A DNA stretch of 64,000 nucleotides from Terriglobia bacterium (GTDB lineage: Bacteria; Acidobacteriota; Terriglobia; Acidiferrales; UBA7541). The notes beneath the pieces were generated by a model, which made no database searches, was not told the DNA's origin, and saw only the letters and a program-made list of their open reading frames with translations. Below, in pieces: positions 35,338 to 45,698 of the stretch. The position numbers were made by a program, and so were the translations under genes. The DNA lies in assembly GCA_020072785.1 (NCBI GenBank), contig JAIQGG010000003.1:244678-308677 (forward strand), read 5' to 3'. Numbering within the stretch: the first letter of the stretch is position 1; each line of letters opens with the position of its first letter.

Positions 35338-35745
35338 CTACTCCCGCACGATTTCGTAGCGATGCGTGAGCGCCGCCGTCTTCTTCAGCATGGCCGCCAC
35401 CGAGCAATATTTCTCCTGGCTCAAGCCGATGGCCCGCTGCACGGCCGTTTCCTCGAGCTGCCCCTTCAAGCGGAATAGAATCTCGATTTTCGTCCACACG
35501 GTGGGCGGCTCGGCGGCGCGCTCGCCGGAGACAAGCACCTCGAGGGATTCCAACTTCTGGCGTTTTTTCGCCAGAATAAGGACCACGTCGGTGGCCGTAC
35601 ACGCGCCCAGGGCCATGATCAGCAGCTCCATCGGCCCCGGCGCCTGGTTGGAGTCGCGGTCGCAATCCAGGGCCAGGGCGTGTCCCGAAGGGCTGGTGGC
35701 CACGAATTTCTGCCCGCCAATCCACTGCACCGTTGCCGTCTGCAT
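35338..35745 (-). CDS. OsmC-family peroxiredoxin-like protein
   Basis: ATG 35745 gives 135 aa. The family pattern is visible: PMELLIMALGACTATDVVLILAKK around the first conserved Cys (near residue 48) and EKYCSVAAML with the second Cys. Such proteins reduce organic hydroperoxides with thiols in the cytoplasm. A longer upstream frame is not likely coding. It stands alone between the AsnB gene and the large HD-GYP gene. Confidence 0.87.
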   Translation of the reverse strand: MQTATVQWIGGQKFVATSPSGHALALDCDRDSNQAPGPMELLIMALGACTATDVVLILAKKRQKLESLEVLVSGERAAEPPTVWTKIEILFRLKGQLEETAVQRAIGLSQEKYCSVAAMLKKTAALTHRYEIVRE

Positions 35746-35819
35746 GGAGCCTCCTGAGAAGAAAATGAGGATAGCACTTCTTTGATTTTCCGCGGAGTAA
35801 GGGGCGTAAGAAGGAGGGG

Positions 35820-38800
35820 TCAGGAGTTCCGGGAGGAGATGACGGAAGCGACTTCGATGATGGGGTTGGGGAGCTGGCGCATGGTCTGGACGAAGAGGGC
35901 CACGATTTTGGCATCGAACTGCGCGCTGGCGCAACGCTCCAGCTCGGCCATGGCGTCCAAGGCGCTGCGGCCCTTTTTGTAGGTGCGGTCGCTGGTGATG
36001 GTGTCGTAGGCGTCGGCGATGGCGATGATGCGCGCGCCCAGGGGAATGCCGTCTCCCGTGAGGGCGTCGGGATAGCCGGAGCCGTCAAAATATTCGTGGT
36101 GATGGCGCACCATCTCGCGGATGCGCCCGAGCGGGGTCAAGGGCTCGAGGATCTTGGCGCCAAAGGTTACGTGGGACTTCATGGTCTCCCACTCGCCGGG
36201 ATCGAGCGGGCCACTCTTGTTGAGAATGGCTTCGGGAATGGCCACTTTGCCGATGTCATGGAGGACGCCGGCGAGGCGGATTTCCTCGACCTCCACATCG
36301 TTCATGCCCAAGGCCTCGGCGATCAGCGCGGCGTAAGCGGAGACCTTCTGGGAATGGCCCTGCGTGTAGTGGTCCTTGGCGTCAATGGCAAAAGCGAGGG
36401 AAGTCACGGTGTCCAGCACCGCCTGCGGCAGCGAGGCCGGGCCGGCGCCGTTAGACGGCGCGGCTTCCGGCACAGCAGCGTCTGGAGAGAGCGATTCGGT
36501 GAATTGCTTAAGGCGCTGATAGATCTCCTCAAAAGCCTCGGGGCCCGTGGAAAACAGCCTCTTTAGTGTAACACCAAGATAGGCCTCGAGGACGTCGCGC
36601 TTCCACTTCTTGGCCTCGCCGGGGTCGAAATGGTCGGCGGTGGAAACAGCGTTGCCGCCCTGATGCTTGGAGAGGTACATGGAAGCGTCGGCCACCTGGA
36701 TGAGTTCCTGAGGGGAAGAACCGTGCAGGGGGAAGCAGGCGATGCCGAAGCTCGCGGTGATGTTCTTCTCGCGCAGCAGGGGATCGGCGCAGACCCAGCC
36801 GCGCAGCTTGAGGGCCAGCTGGCGGGCGTGCTCCATGGTGGTTTCCGGCATCAGGATCACGAACTCGTCGCCGCCGTAGCGCGCCACGACGTCAGAGCGG
36901 CGGCAGTTGGTCTCCAGAATGTGCCCGACGCGCTGCAGCACCAGGTCCCCTTCGAGATGCCCGTAGAAATCGTTCACGAACTTGAAGCGGTCGAGGTCCA
37001 TCAGCACCAGGGAGAAAGAGCGGCCCGCGCGCGTCGCCCGCTTCCATTCCGCCGAGAGAGCTTCCATAAAGAAGCGGTGGGTCTTGACGCCGGTCAGTCC
37101 GTCGGTGATGGCCTGTTCCTGGGCCTTCTGGAAGGTCAGGGCATTGTGCAGGGCGCCGGCGATCAGGTCGGCGAGCGTGCGCAACAAAAGAATCTCTTCT
37201 TCGTTGAAGTTCACGAGTTTTGTAGAGCCCACGTAGAGCACACCGTGCAGCTGATCGGCATAGAAGACGGGCAGGGCCATGGCCGCGATGCACTCGGCAA
37301 GCAGGGGCTTGAGCGCGGGATCGGGAGAATCCCCCGCACCGTAGAAGGCCATCTGCCCGGTGCGCGCCACGTGGCCGACGAGTCCCGCACCCAGGGGGAT
37401 GCGCCAGCCGAGGGCGCCGCGCAGCTCCCCGGCTTCCGACTGGATGACCACTTCGCGGGTCGAGTAGTCCAGCACACCGATGCCGACGTGATCGAGAGTC
37501 AAGCCCTGGCCCAGCTGCTGGGTGATCTCGGCGAGCATCTCTTCGGGATTGAGGGTGGCGATGGCTTTGCGCGAAACGGCGTTGAGCAGGGAGAGGTGCC
37601 GGGCCTTGGTCCGCTCTTCCTGGAACAGCCGCGCGTTTTCGATGGCGATGCTGGCCTCGCTGGCCAGCACGCGCAGGAGTTCCAGATGCCCCTCGTCGAA
37701 CTGCCGGTCGATCTCGGCAAAGACGACGATGGCCCCGATGGCATGATCATAGGCCACCAGCGGAACGCCGCAGAAGCAGCCGCGCGAGCGGAGGGGCTCG
37801 ACGCCCAAGGCCCGCACGGAGGCGACAAAATTTTCGCGGATGAGCACGGGCTGGCGGGTGCGGATGATGTATTCGGTCAAAAAGTTGCCGAGGGGCCGGC
37901 TGCGCTTGGGCAGGCGAGTGCCGTCGATGATTTCGAGGTCGAAGATCAGTTCGTCGCGGAGCGGATTGAGCGAGGCGATATAGAAATTATCGGTGTCGAA
38001 GAGCCGGCGCAATTCCTCGCCCACTTTGCGCAGCAGATCTTCCTTGTTCAGCGTGGAGCTGAGGGCGCGGCCGATCTCGTTGAGCACGTGCAGCTCTTCG
38101 GAGCGGCGCGAAGTCTGCTGGATCAGGTAGCTGTTCTCCACGGCCATGCCGATCTGATGGCCCAGGGCCAGGAGCAGGCGCAGTTCCGCGGCGGTGAAGC
38201 GGCGGTTGTCCGGCGTGCCCAGCAGAAGCACGCCGAAGCCCTGCTCCTTGGCTTGCAGGCTGATGGCCACCACGGTACGCAGCCCCTGATGGACGGCCAG
38301 TTGCCGGAAGCGCCGGAAACTCTCTTCTTTCTCCAGAGCCGTCCAGGCCGAATCGCGCGTCAATTCGCGGAAGACCACCAGCCCGCCGAGACGCGATACC
38401 AGATTGACCAGGTGATCGTCGAGCCCCTCGCGCTGCGCGGTGCTGCAGAAATCCTCGCGGAGCCCGGCGGCCACCACCGAGGTGGGCCCCTGCGGATCGC
38501 CATGGTGCAGGAACAGGGCCCCGGAGGGAATGCGCACCACGCCAAGGACGCGGTCCAGCGCCAGGGAAAGCATGCGCTGGATCTCCCCGCCCACAAAACT
38601 GGAGGTCGCCAGGTTCAGGTTGGACAGCGCGAGCATGTTGCGCTCGACGCGGCGCTTCTCTTCCTCGTACAAGGCCATGACCATGACGATGCCGACGAAG
38701 GCGGCAGGCATGGCGGCCAGGGACCACACACCGGTTTCCTGGATCTGCTTGTTCTGGTAGGCGAGGATCAGCCCCAGTTGCAGGACCGCCCAGATGCCGA

Positions 38801-39260
38801 AGGTTACCGCGAGCAAGCGTTCGCTCAGTGTTTCCTGGCGGTTGCTCTCCTGGAAAAAGACCAGGGAAGCGGCAAGAAAAATCAGAGCGGTAGCGATGCC
38901 GGGCGGAATGGGATACCAACCCAGCTGGTACGCGACGGTCCAGAAAAGCACCGTGACGGCGGTCAACCCCGCAGGTACGAACCATGGCCGGCGCTGCGCG
39001 TAAATTTGCGCGCCGAGAAAAAAGAAAAGACCGGTGAGCGAGAGGCACCACTGCCCGAGGGTCGCCTGTAGCGAAATGCTGCCGGCGCCGGGCGCGAGAA
39101 CCCTGGTCAGGTAGTGCACCGTGTACAGGCACCAGCCCACGGCCCAGAACAACTGGTAGGTCTGGCGTTTCAGACTGTAGACATAGGCGAAGAACCCCGC
39201 AACCAAAGAGGTGGCGATCAGAAGCCCAAAGGCTACGAGATTGGCATGCGTCACGGGCAT
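35820..39260 (-). CDS. Membrane-bound GAF-GGDEF-HD-GYP cyclic di-GMP protein
   Basis: This 1146-aa protein has an N-terminal membrane domain of about seven helices (residues 1-210). Two to three GAF domains follow (about 230-390, 400-560 and 570-720). A GGDEF domain with intact active site RYGGDEFVIL (around residue 795) comes next. The C-terminal HD-GYP phosphodiesterase has VLHDIGK (about 1000) and HHEYFDGSGYPD (about 1055). It may both make and break cyclic di-GMP under control of small ligands or light/redox signals at the GAF domains. No adjacent partner is co-transcribed. Net activity cannot be predicted. Confidence 0.9.
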   Translation of the reverse strand: MPVTHANLVAFGLLIATSLVAGFFAYVYSLKRQTYQLFWAVGWCLYTVHYLTRVLAPGAGSISLQATLGQWCLSLTGLFFFLGAQIYAQRRPWFVPAGLTAVTVLFWTVAYQLGWYPIPPGIATALIFLAASLVFFQESNRQETLSERLLAVTFGIWAVLQLGLILAYQNKQIQETGVWSLAAMPAAFVGIVMVMALYEEEKRRVERNMLALSNLNLATSSFVGGEIQRMLSLALDRVLGVVRIPSGALFLHHGDPQGPTSVVAAGLREDFCSTAQREGLDDHLVNLVSRLGGLVVFRELTRDSAWTALEKEESFRRFRQLAVHQGLRTVVAISLQAKEQGFGVLLLGTPDNRRFTAAELRLLLALGHQIGMAVENSYLIQQTSRRSEELHVLNEIGRALSSTLNKEDLLRKVGEELRRLFDTDNFYIASLNPLRDELIFDLEIIDGTRLPKRSRPLGNFLTEYIIRTRQPVLIRENFVASVRALGVEPLRSRGCFCGVPLVAYDHAIGAIVVFAEIDRQFDEGHLELLRVLASEASIAIENARLFQEERTKARHLSLLNAVSRKAIATLNPEEMLAEITQQLGQGLTLDHVGIGVLDYSTREVVIQSEAGELRGALGWRIPLGAGLVGHVARTGQMAFYGAGDSPDPALKPLLAECIAAMALPVFYADQLHGVLYVGSTKLVNFNEEEILLLRTLADLIAGALHNALTFQKAQEQAITDGLTGVKTHRFFMEALSAEWKRATRAGRSFSLVLMDLDRFKFVNDFYGHLEGDLVLQRVGHILETNCRRSDVVARYGGDEFVILMPETTMEHARQLALKLRGWVCADPLLREKNITASFGIACFPLHGSSPQELIQVADASMYLSKHQGGNAVSTADHFDPGEAKKWKRDVLEAYLGVTLKRLFSTGPEAFEEIYQRLKQFTESLSPDAAVPEAAPSNGAGPASLPQAVLDTVTSLAFAIDAKDHYTQGHSQKVSAYAALIAEALGMNDVEVEEIRLAGVLHDIGKVAIPEAILNKSGPLDPGEWETMKSHVTFGAKILEPLTPLGRIREMVRHHHEYFDGSGYPDALTGDGIPLGARIIAIADAYDTITSDRTYKKGRSALDAMAELERCASAQFDAKIVALFVQTMRQLPNPIIEVASVISSRNS

Positions 39261-39285
39261 GGTTCGTGCGATGAACGACTCAGTT

Positions 39286-39397
39286 GTGACCGCCGAGCGG
39301 TCAACTTCTCACAGTGACCACAAAGCGGTCAACTTCCTACCGTGACCGCAGAGCGGTCAACATTCTACCGTGACCGCAAAGCGGTCAACTCCTGAAA
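39286..39397. repeat. Four-unit 28-bp tandem array of the GTGACCGC palindrome
   Basis: Units start at 39286, 39314, 39342 and 39370, exactly 28 bases apart. Each has GTGACCGC(A/C)(A/G)AGCGGTCAAC (with one A-for-G change in unit 2) plus an eight-base variable tail (TTCTCACA, TTCCTACC, ATTCTACC, TCCTGAAA). The short spacers and palindromic unit rule out a normal CRISPR array. Confidence 0.85.
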
Positions 39398-39674
39398 GCG
39401 CAGGAAGCAACCGCCGGAGACGATGCTCCGGTGAAGCCCACGGAGCTTCAGGGCACTGCACAGAATGCCGGGCGCGGATTGTTGCTCCTCCACGATCCAG
39501 CACGGAAAAGAAAGCACTTACAGACTATAGGAGAGGGGGGTACCGGGACCAGGAAACCTGCGTGCTGTAGCGAAAAAGATAGCAGGGGGGAAGGACCGCG
39601 GCGCAACAGCCATCCGGTGGCTCAATCCGGGCGGCCCCCGGAGGGCCTGATTCTGCGCGCTGGGAATGCACAGG

Positions 39675-39704
39675 TTGAACGCCACGCACCGCTTCAGCTA
39701 GACT
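39675..39704 (+). promoter_or_regulatory. Possible sigma-70-type promoter of gltX
   Basis: TTGAAC at 39675 and TAGACT at 39699 are separated by 18 bases, upstream of the gltX ATG at 39741. Seen by eye only; one of several possible matches. Confidence 0.3.
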
Positions 39705-39740
39705 GAATGATTGACGCCAACTTGAAAGAGCACACTGAGA

Positions 39741-41252
39741 ATGACTTCCTTCATGGATTCGAAGACCGGCGCACCAGGCGCCGCGAAGTCCGGGCCGCGC
39801 GTCCGCTTTGCCCCTTCGCCGACGGGCTATCTGCACGTGGGCGGCGCACGCACCGCGCTGTTCAACTGGTTTTTCGCACGCCATGAGGGCGGCACGCTGA
39901 TCCTGCGCATCGAGGACACCGACGTCGAACGCAACAAGCCCGAGCTGGTGGAGGGCATTCTGGAGGGCCTGCGCTGGCTGGGCATCGACTGGGATGAAGG
40001 ACCTTACTACCAGTCGCAGCGCATCGAACTCTACCGCGAGGCCGCGCAGAAGTGCCTGGACAACGGCAGCGCCTACCTGTGCTACTGCGCGGCGGAGCGC
40101 TACGCCGGAGGGGACCACGCCGAGGAAGAGGCCGCGGGCGGGAAGGTCCGCCGCGTGGTGCGCTGCCCCTGCCGGAACGCCCAGCCGGGCGCGGCAGAGA
40201 CCAAGCCGGCCGTGCGCTTCAAGGTGCCGCTGGGGGGCACGACGAAATTTCAGGACGCAGTCTTCGGCCCGCGCGAATTTTCCAACGAGGAGATCGAGGA
40301 TTTCGTGCTGCTGCGCTCGCCACGCGGCGAGGAGACCGCGGGACAGCCGACCTACCAACTCAGCGCCGTCGTGGACGATATCGACATGCGCATCACGCAC
40401 GTCATCCGCGGCGCGGATCACATCTCCAACACCCCGAAGCAGGCGCTGCTCTATGGCGCGCTGGGCGCGGAACCGCCCGTCTTCGCGCATCTCCCGCTGA
40501 TTCTCGGCTCCGACCGCACGCGCCTTTCCAAGCGCCACGGCGCGACCAGCGTGACCTCCTACCGCGACGAGGGTTTTCTGCCCGAGGCCTTCCGCAATTT
40601 TCTCGCGCTGCTCGGGTGGTCCGCCGGCGGCGATCAGGAGTTTCTGCGCACGCCGGAGCTGATCGGAAAGTTTTCGCTGGAACACGTGCTGCGCACCAAT
40701 GGCGTCTTCGACCGCGCCAAGCTGGAGTGGTTCAACACCCAGTATCTGCAGAAGCTGCCCATCGAGGAACTGCTTCCGGAGGTCGAGGCGGAATTGAAGC
40801 GCAGCAAACTGTGGAAGGAAGAGTGGGGGAGCGGAGCGGGCCACGAGTGGTTCGCAAAGACGGTGGACCTGCTGCGGCCGCGGGTGCGTCTGCTGCCGGA
40901 CTTTTCCTCGTGGTCGCGGGCGTTTTTCAGCGACGAATTCACCTACAACGAGGCGGCGCGGGAAAAATTCTGGAAGAAAGAGCCGCGCCTGCCGGAGTTC
41001 CTGGGGCAGATCGCCGACGCGCTCGCCGCGCTTCCGGACTGGAATCACGACGCCTGCGAGCACGCCCTGCGCGGGGTGGCGGAGGCTGCCGGCGTGAAGG
41101 CCGGGGTGCTGATCAACGCCACGCGAGTGGCCATTGCCGGGGAGGCCGTGGCGCCGCCGCTGTTCGAGACCATGCTGGTGCTGGGGCGCGAGCGGGTGAC
41201 CGGGCGGCTGCGCGCGGCACTGCCCGCGGTGCAGGAATCCTGCAAAGCGTAG
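39741..41252 (+). CDS. gltX: Glutamyl-tRNA synthetase
   Basis: This 503-aa class I synthetase has the HIGH-type motif in RFAPSPTGYLHVGGARTAL (about residues 22-40) and the KMSKS-type motif LSKRHG (near residue 258). It charges tRNA-Glu in the cytoplasm. Length and motif order are as expected for a full GltX. The ATG at 39741 or the in-frame ATG at 39753 may be used. A Cys cluster (YCAAERYAGG...VVRCPCRNA) replaces the usual zinc-binding region, with Cys at ~114, 137 and 139. Confidence 0.96.
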   Translation: MTSFMDSKTGAPGAAKSGPRVRFAPSPTGYLHVGGARTALFNWFFARHEGGTLILRIEDTDVERNKPELVEGILEGLRWLGIDWDEGPYYQSQRIELYREAAQKCLDNGSAYLCYCAAERYAGGDHAEEEAAGGKVRRVVRCPCRNAQPGAAETKPAVRFKVPLGGTTKFQDAVFGPREFSNEEIEDFVLLRSPRGEETAGQPTYQLSAVVDDIDMRITHVIRGADHISNTPKQALLYGALGAEPPVFAHLPLILGSDRTRLSKRHGATSVTSYRDEGFLPEAFRNFLALLGWSAGGDQEFLRTPELIGKFSLEHVLRTNGVFDRAKLEWFNTQYLQKLPIEELLPEVEAELKRSKLWKEEWGSGAGHEWFAKTVDLLRPRVRLLPDFSSWSRAFFSDEFTYNEAAREKFWKKEPRLPEFLGQIADALAALPDWNHDACEHALRGVAEAAGVKAGVLINATRVAIAGEAVAPPLFETMLVLGRERVTGRLRAALPAVQESCKA

Positions 41253-41404
41253 ACGAAGCGTGAAATCGTGAGGCCAGACCCGCGACCTGCCAGAGCAATG
41301 AAGCAAAGCCCTCGTGCCTGAAACGCCACACCAGTAGCATAAAGAGGCTGCCGAAATCCCGGATTCAGAGGACAATTGGCGGAGTTTGGCCCGGGAGGCA
41401 GCTT

Positions 41405-42001
41405 ATGACAAGAATGACGGCAACGCGCAATTGGACACTCGGACTGGCGGCAGGCATTGTATTTTTGTGCGCGGCCAGCGGAGCCAGGGCTCAGAACGCC
41501 GGATATATGCGGCTGGTCACCGCGCAAGGACCCATTGAGGGCACATCGAAGGAAGCGGCACACTTGAACTGGATTCCCTTGACGGGCGCCCAGATCGGCG
41601 ATGTGGATGGGGATGGCGCCCCGGACCTGGCACGTGCGACACCGGGAGCACCTGCAACCCCAGCCACACAGGGACGGACAGCAAAGGCCGCAACGAGCCA
41701 GCCGCAGACGGCGCGGGAACATGGCAGCGGGCTGGCGACCGGGAAGCGGATGCATAAACCGCTGACGATCACCAAAGAGTGGGATGCAAGCTCGCCCAAG
41801 CTGCGAATGCTGCAGGCCAGCGGAACGCAGATACCCACGGTGGAAATCCATCTTCCGACCACTACCGGCGCAGCCAAAGCCGGGCGCTACAAGCTGAGTA
41901 ACGCGATGATCAGCTCGATTCAGGTGACGGGCGGAGGAGGCAAGACCCCGCAGATGGAATCGGTGACGTTCACCTATCAGAAGATCGAGTGGACCTACTA
42001 A
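41405..42001 (+). CDS. Hcp-like (type VI tube family) protein with a Sec signal peptide
   Basis: This 198-aa protein begins with a clear signal peptide (residues 1-29, ending ASGARAQ). The mature part has Hcp marks: YMRLVTAQGPIEGTSKEAAH at the start, HKPLTITKEWDASSPKLRML in the middle, and a C-terminal block ending FTYQKIEWTY, where KIEWTY is the usual Hcp end. An Ala/Pro/Thr-rich insert (about residues 78-112) replaces a loop. Hcp is normally cytoplasmic, so the signal is unusual. No other type VI genes are in the window. It is convergent with a DsbD-alpha-like gene across a strong terminator. Confidence 0.8.
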   Translation: MTRMTATRNWTLGLAAGIVFLCAASGARAQNAGYMRLVTAQGPIEGTSKEAAHLNWIPLTGAQIGDVDGDGAPDLARATPGAPATPATQGRTAKAATSQPQTAREHGSGLATGKRMHKPLTITKEWDASSPKLRMLQASGTQIPTVEIHLPTTTGAAKAGRYKLSNAMISSIQVTGGGGKTPQMESVTFTYQKIEWTY

Positions 42002-42085
42002 GAAGCGTCACACACTGGGAACGGAACCCGCAGAAGCAGCACCGGGCGGGTGCACCGGAAGCTGGCGAACAATCCAACTGAAAAG

Positions 42086-42118
42086 AAGGCCTGCCTGCAA
42101 AAGGCAGGCCTTTATTTT
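42086..42118. terminator. Bidirectional terminator between hcp-like and dsbD-alpha-like genes
   Basis: Eleven-bp arms AAGGCCTGCCT / AGGCAGGCCTT pair around GCAAA, followed by a T-rich run (TTATTTT). The opposite side is A-rich, so it can act on both converging transcripts. Confidence 0.85.
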
Positions 42119-42672
42119 GAGAAAAGCTCGGGGTGCGCCGGCTTGGCAGCGGCGCCGGCGGCGGCGACGTGCAGTTCCGCGTCGAGCGCTACGGTGACCG
42201 GGGGCAGGCAGATTTCGTCGCTGCAGGCCTGGTAACGCAACTTGAGCGGAATGTGCTGCGCGCCGAGCGGAGCGCTGGGCAGGGCGTTCAGCGAGATGCG
42301 GAGCACCGCGGTGCCCTGGTAAACATTAAGAGGTTTCTCGGGAGAGAAGGAAAATTTGCGCAGCGCGCCTTTGGGATAGGCCACGGCGCCGACGCGGAAT
42401 CCCGCGGGCACGGCCGCCTGAAGATCGGTGGGGATAAGGTAGTCCATGGAGGCTTCGCGGGCGTTGATGTGGAAGCCCGGGCGGATCTTGAGGACGACGG
42501 CAAGCTGGAAGGCGCGGCCGCGCGGCACCGGCTGCAGCGAGACATAAACGGCCGGGGCGACCACCTCCCGCGCCGAGGGAATTTGGGCCGCGGCGCGCGG
42601 CGGGCAGAGCATTCCAAGCAGCGCCAAGAGCGCCACCACGGGGAGACGCAAAACGCCGCTGCGGGGAATCAC
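42112..42672 (-). CDS. Exported DsbD N-terminal (alpha) domain protein
   Basis: This 186-aa protein has a signal peptide (residues 1-29). The mature domain matches the alpha domain of DsbD, with the redox pair Cys150 and Cys155 in YQACSDEICLPPV (the E. coli pair is spaced by five, here by four). It lacks the membrane and thioredoxin parts that DsbD usually carries. It would pass electrons from a membrane partner to periplasmic targets. Its ATG overlaps the stop of the frataxin gene by four bases. CcdA- and TlpA-like genes 3 kb away could supply the missing parts. Confidence 0.78.
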   Translation of the reverse strand: MIPRSGVLRLPVVALLALLGMLCPPRAAAQIPSAREVVAPAVYVSLQPVPRGRAFQLAVVLKIRPGFHINAREASMDYLIPTDLQAAVPAGFRVGAVAYPKGALRKFSFSPEKPLNVYQGTAVLRISLNALPSAPLGAQHIPLKLRYQACSDEICLPPVTVALDAELHVAAAGAAAKPAHPELFSK

Positions 42673-43001
42673 AGGGCCACCTGCGCGCCAAGCTGCCGGG
42701 AGATGACGCGGCTCATCACCTGAAAAAGATCCTCGCCGGTTTTTTCCAGGACGAATGCATCTTGGGCGCCGGACCAGCCGAGCTTGAAACTCGTGGAAAG
42801 CGCCGAGATCCAGATCTCGCGCACGGGAGTATTCGGAGAGATCACGAATTTTGCCGGCTCCGGCTCTTCAAAGAGGACCTCGAGCTTGCCGGAGCCCGCT
42901 TCCACGTCGAAGCCGTGCAGGTCGCACAACGGCAGCAGTCTCCGGCGGAGCTCCTCGAAGGCCGCATCGCATTTTTTCTGAAACTCTTTTTCCTCGAGCA
43001 T
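42669..43001 (-). CDS. cyaY: Frataxin/CyaY-like iron-sulfur assembly protein
   Basis: ATG 43001 gives 110 aa. The acidic first helix (EEKEFQKKCDAAFEELRRRL) and the following sheet with REIWISALSTSFKLGW and the closing VLEKTGEDLF..VMSRVISRQ match the frataxin fold. It delivers or regulates iron for Fe-S cluster assembly in the cytoplasm. A longer upstream frame is not convincing. It is translationally coupled to the DsbD-alpha-like gene, an unusual pair. Confidence 0.75.
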   Translation of the reverse strand: MLEEKEFQKKCDAAFEELRRRLLPLCDLHGFDVEAGSGKLEVLFEEPEPAKFVISPNTPVREIWISALSTSFKLGWSGAQDAFVLEKTGEDLFQVMSRVISRQLGAQVAL

Positions 43002-43366
43002 AAGTTCAGCGTACACGAAGAAAGTGAGTAGTGGGTAGTGGAAGAAGAAGACAGAGGGGGGCAGGCCGGGACCCCTCGAGGAGAAAGAACCCAGGAGAGG
43101 AACGGTTGGAGGTTCATCGGAGGGTGAGATCCTTTCCGACCGGGCCGGAATCTTCGAGCCCGAACGGGACGGGGTCCGCGATCGCCAGGCTTCGCTCTTA
43201 TCGAGGGGCACCCCGAGCTTGCCCGCTCCTTAAGCCCGGGCCCCCCGCCCACCTGACAGCGAATGAGTTCGCCCAAAGCCAGGCACTGCGGACCGCTGCG
43301 GAAGCCGCCTTTTCCGGTGAAGACCTGTCTCGTTACGGGACCAACGTCACAGGCCAGCCCGGCTCA
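43002..43366. other. Intergenic region, about 365 bp, with a GAGAT hairpin-type repeat
   Basis: No gene is supported. A copy of the GAGATYCTTTCC...GGCCGGAATCTTCGA element is at 43126-43157, matching 49805-49837. Confidence 0.5.
43126..43157. repeat. GAGATCC...GGAATCTTCGA dispersed element, copy 1
   Basis: The element has GAT(C)CTTTCCG at one end and CGGAATCTTC at the other, an imperfect inverted repeat. Another copy lies at 49805-49837. Confidence 0.6.
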
Positions 43367-44782
<1,416 letters not shown>

Positions 44783-45040
44783 TCAAACCTTTGATTGATC
44801 GTTGCGCAGGCAGCGAATCTTAACACGGTGGTCAAGTGCCAGTGCAGCGGTAATTGAGGCGGACCCTCTCGCCAGGGTGCCGGTTAGAGGGTCAACGGCA
44901 GGATGTCAGCGCGAACTGGAATCGAAGCCAGCGCGCATTGCTGAGGAAAATCTGGCGACCCTGCCGTGCACCAGGCGGAACCAGATTGTCCGCTGACTGC
45001 GTCAACTGGAAACCAGCCGTCACCGGCAAGCGGTTCACGG

Positions 45041-45601
45041 TTAGAGCTGCGACTTGATGGCCTGGTCGATGTCCTCGTCGTTGAGTTGGCCGGTGATGCG
45101 TTTGACCTGGACGCCGTCGCGGGAGATCAGGACGCTGGTGGGAAAGCCGATCAAGCCGCCGAATTTATCGGCGACCTCGTCGGTGCCAATGAGGATGGGA
45201 TAGTTCATCTGGCGGGGCGTCCCGGCCACGGGAAAACGCTCTTTTTCAAAATAGGGCGCGACGGCCTGCTTGCCTTCGTCGTCCATGGCCACGCCCAGGA
45301 CGGTGAAGCCCTGCGGGCCGTATTTTTCCTGGAGGGCGATGAGCAAGGGAATCTCCTCGCGGCAGGGCGCGCACCAGGTGGCCCAGAAGTTCACCAGAAC
45401 GACCTTGCCCTTGTACTGGCTGAGAGAGACATTCTGGTCCTGGAGATTCTTGACGGTGAAATCGGGCGCGGGGGCGCCCACGCTGCTGGAATCGGGCGCC
45501 GCGCCGCGCGGCGCGGCGTGCCTGCGGGTGGCGCGGTCGGCGAGAACCACGGCTACGAGGAGCGCGGCCACGGTGGCCAGCACAGTGAGAGTTTTTTTCA
45601 T
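45041..45601 (-). CDS. TlpA/ResA-like exported thioredoxin
   Basis: This 186-aa protein has an N-terminal membrane anchor or signal (residues 5-22) and a thioredoxin fold with active site WATWCAPC (Cys77 and Cys80). This is the TlpA/ResA type, which keeps cytochrome c cysteines reduced in the periplasm. It is next to a CcdA-type gene 97 bases upstream on the same strand, which would supply its electrons. It may work with the DsbD-alpha-like protein at 42112. The cytochrome at 6290 is a possible client. Confidence 0.9.
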   Translation of the reverse strand: MKKTLTVLATVAALLVAVVLADRATRRHAAPRGAAPDSSSVGAPAPDFTVKNLQDQNVSLSQYKGKVVLVNFWATWCAPCREEIPLLIALQEKYGPQGFTVLGVAMDDEGKQAVAPYFEKERFPVAGTPRQMNYPILIGTDEVADKFGGLIGFPTSVLISRDGVQVKRITGQLNDEDIDQAIKSQL

Positions 45602-45637
45602 CCTGCGGATCCCTTTCCCCTTAAAGCACTGGTATGT

Positions 45638-45682
45638 GCGACCGCGAAGCGGTCAACTTTCTCTGTGACCGCGAAGCGGTCA
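45638..45682. repeat. Two-unit copy of the GTGACCGC palindrome
   Basis: Units at 45638 and 45665, 27 bases apart, lie between the CcdA and TlpA genes. The first starts GCGACC instead of GTGACC. Confidence 0.8.
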
Positions 45683-45698
45683 ACTTGTTCGCAGCCTG

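Larger units (their letters stand above)
39261..39740. other. Intergenic region, 480 bp, with a tandem palindrome array
   Basis: It carries four 28-bp palindrome units (39286-39397) and, further on, the likely gltX promoter. The stretch between (39400-39670) shows nothing recognisable. Confidence 0.6.

Noticed and set aside
36630-39071. Long plus-strand open frame of about 810 codons
   Set aside because: It is the shadow of the GAF-GGDEF-HD-GYP gene, which has clear motifs in the correct order; the shadow has none.
39286-39397. Possible small CRISPR array (four equally spaced repeats)
   Set aside because: The 28-base period leaves only about eight bases between units, the unit is a near-perfect palindrome found singly elsewhere, and no cas genes are next to it.
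39525-41375. Minus-strand open frame of about 616 codons over gltX
   Set aside because: It is antisense to gltX, lacks a start with a ribosome site and has no recognisable domain.
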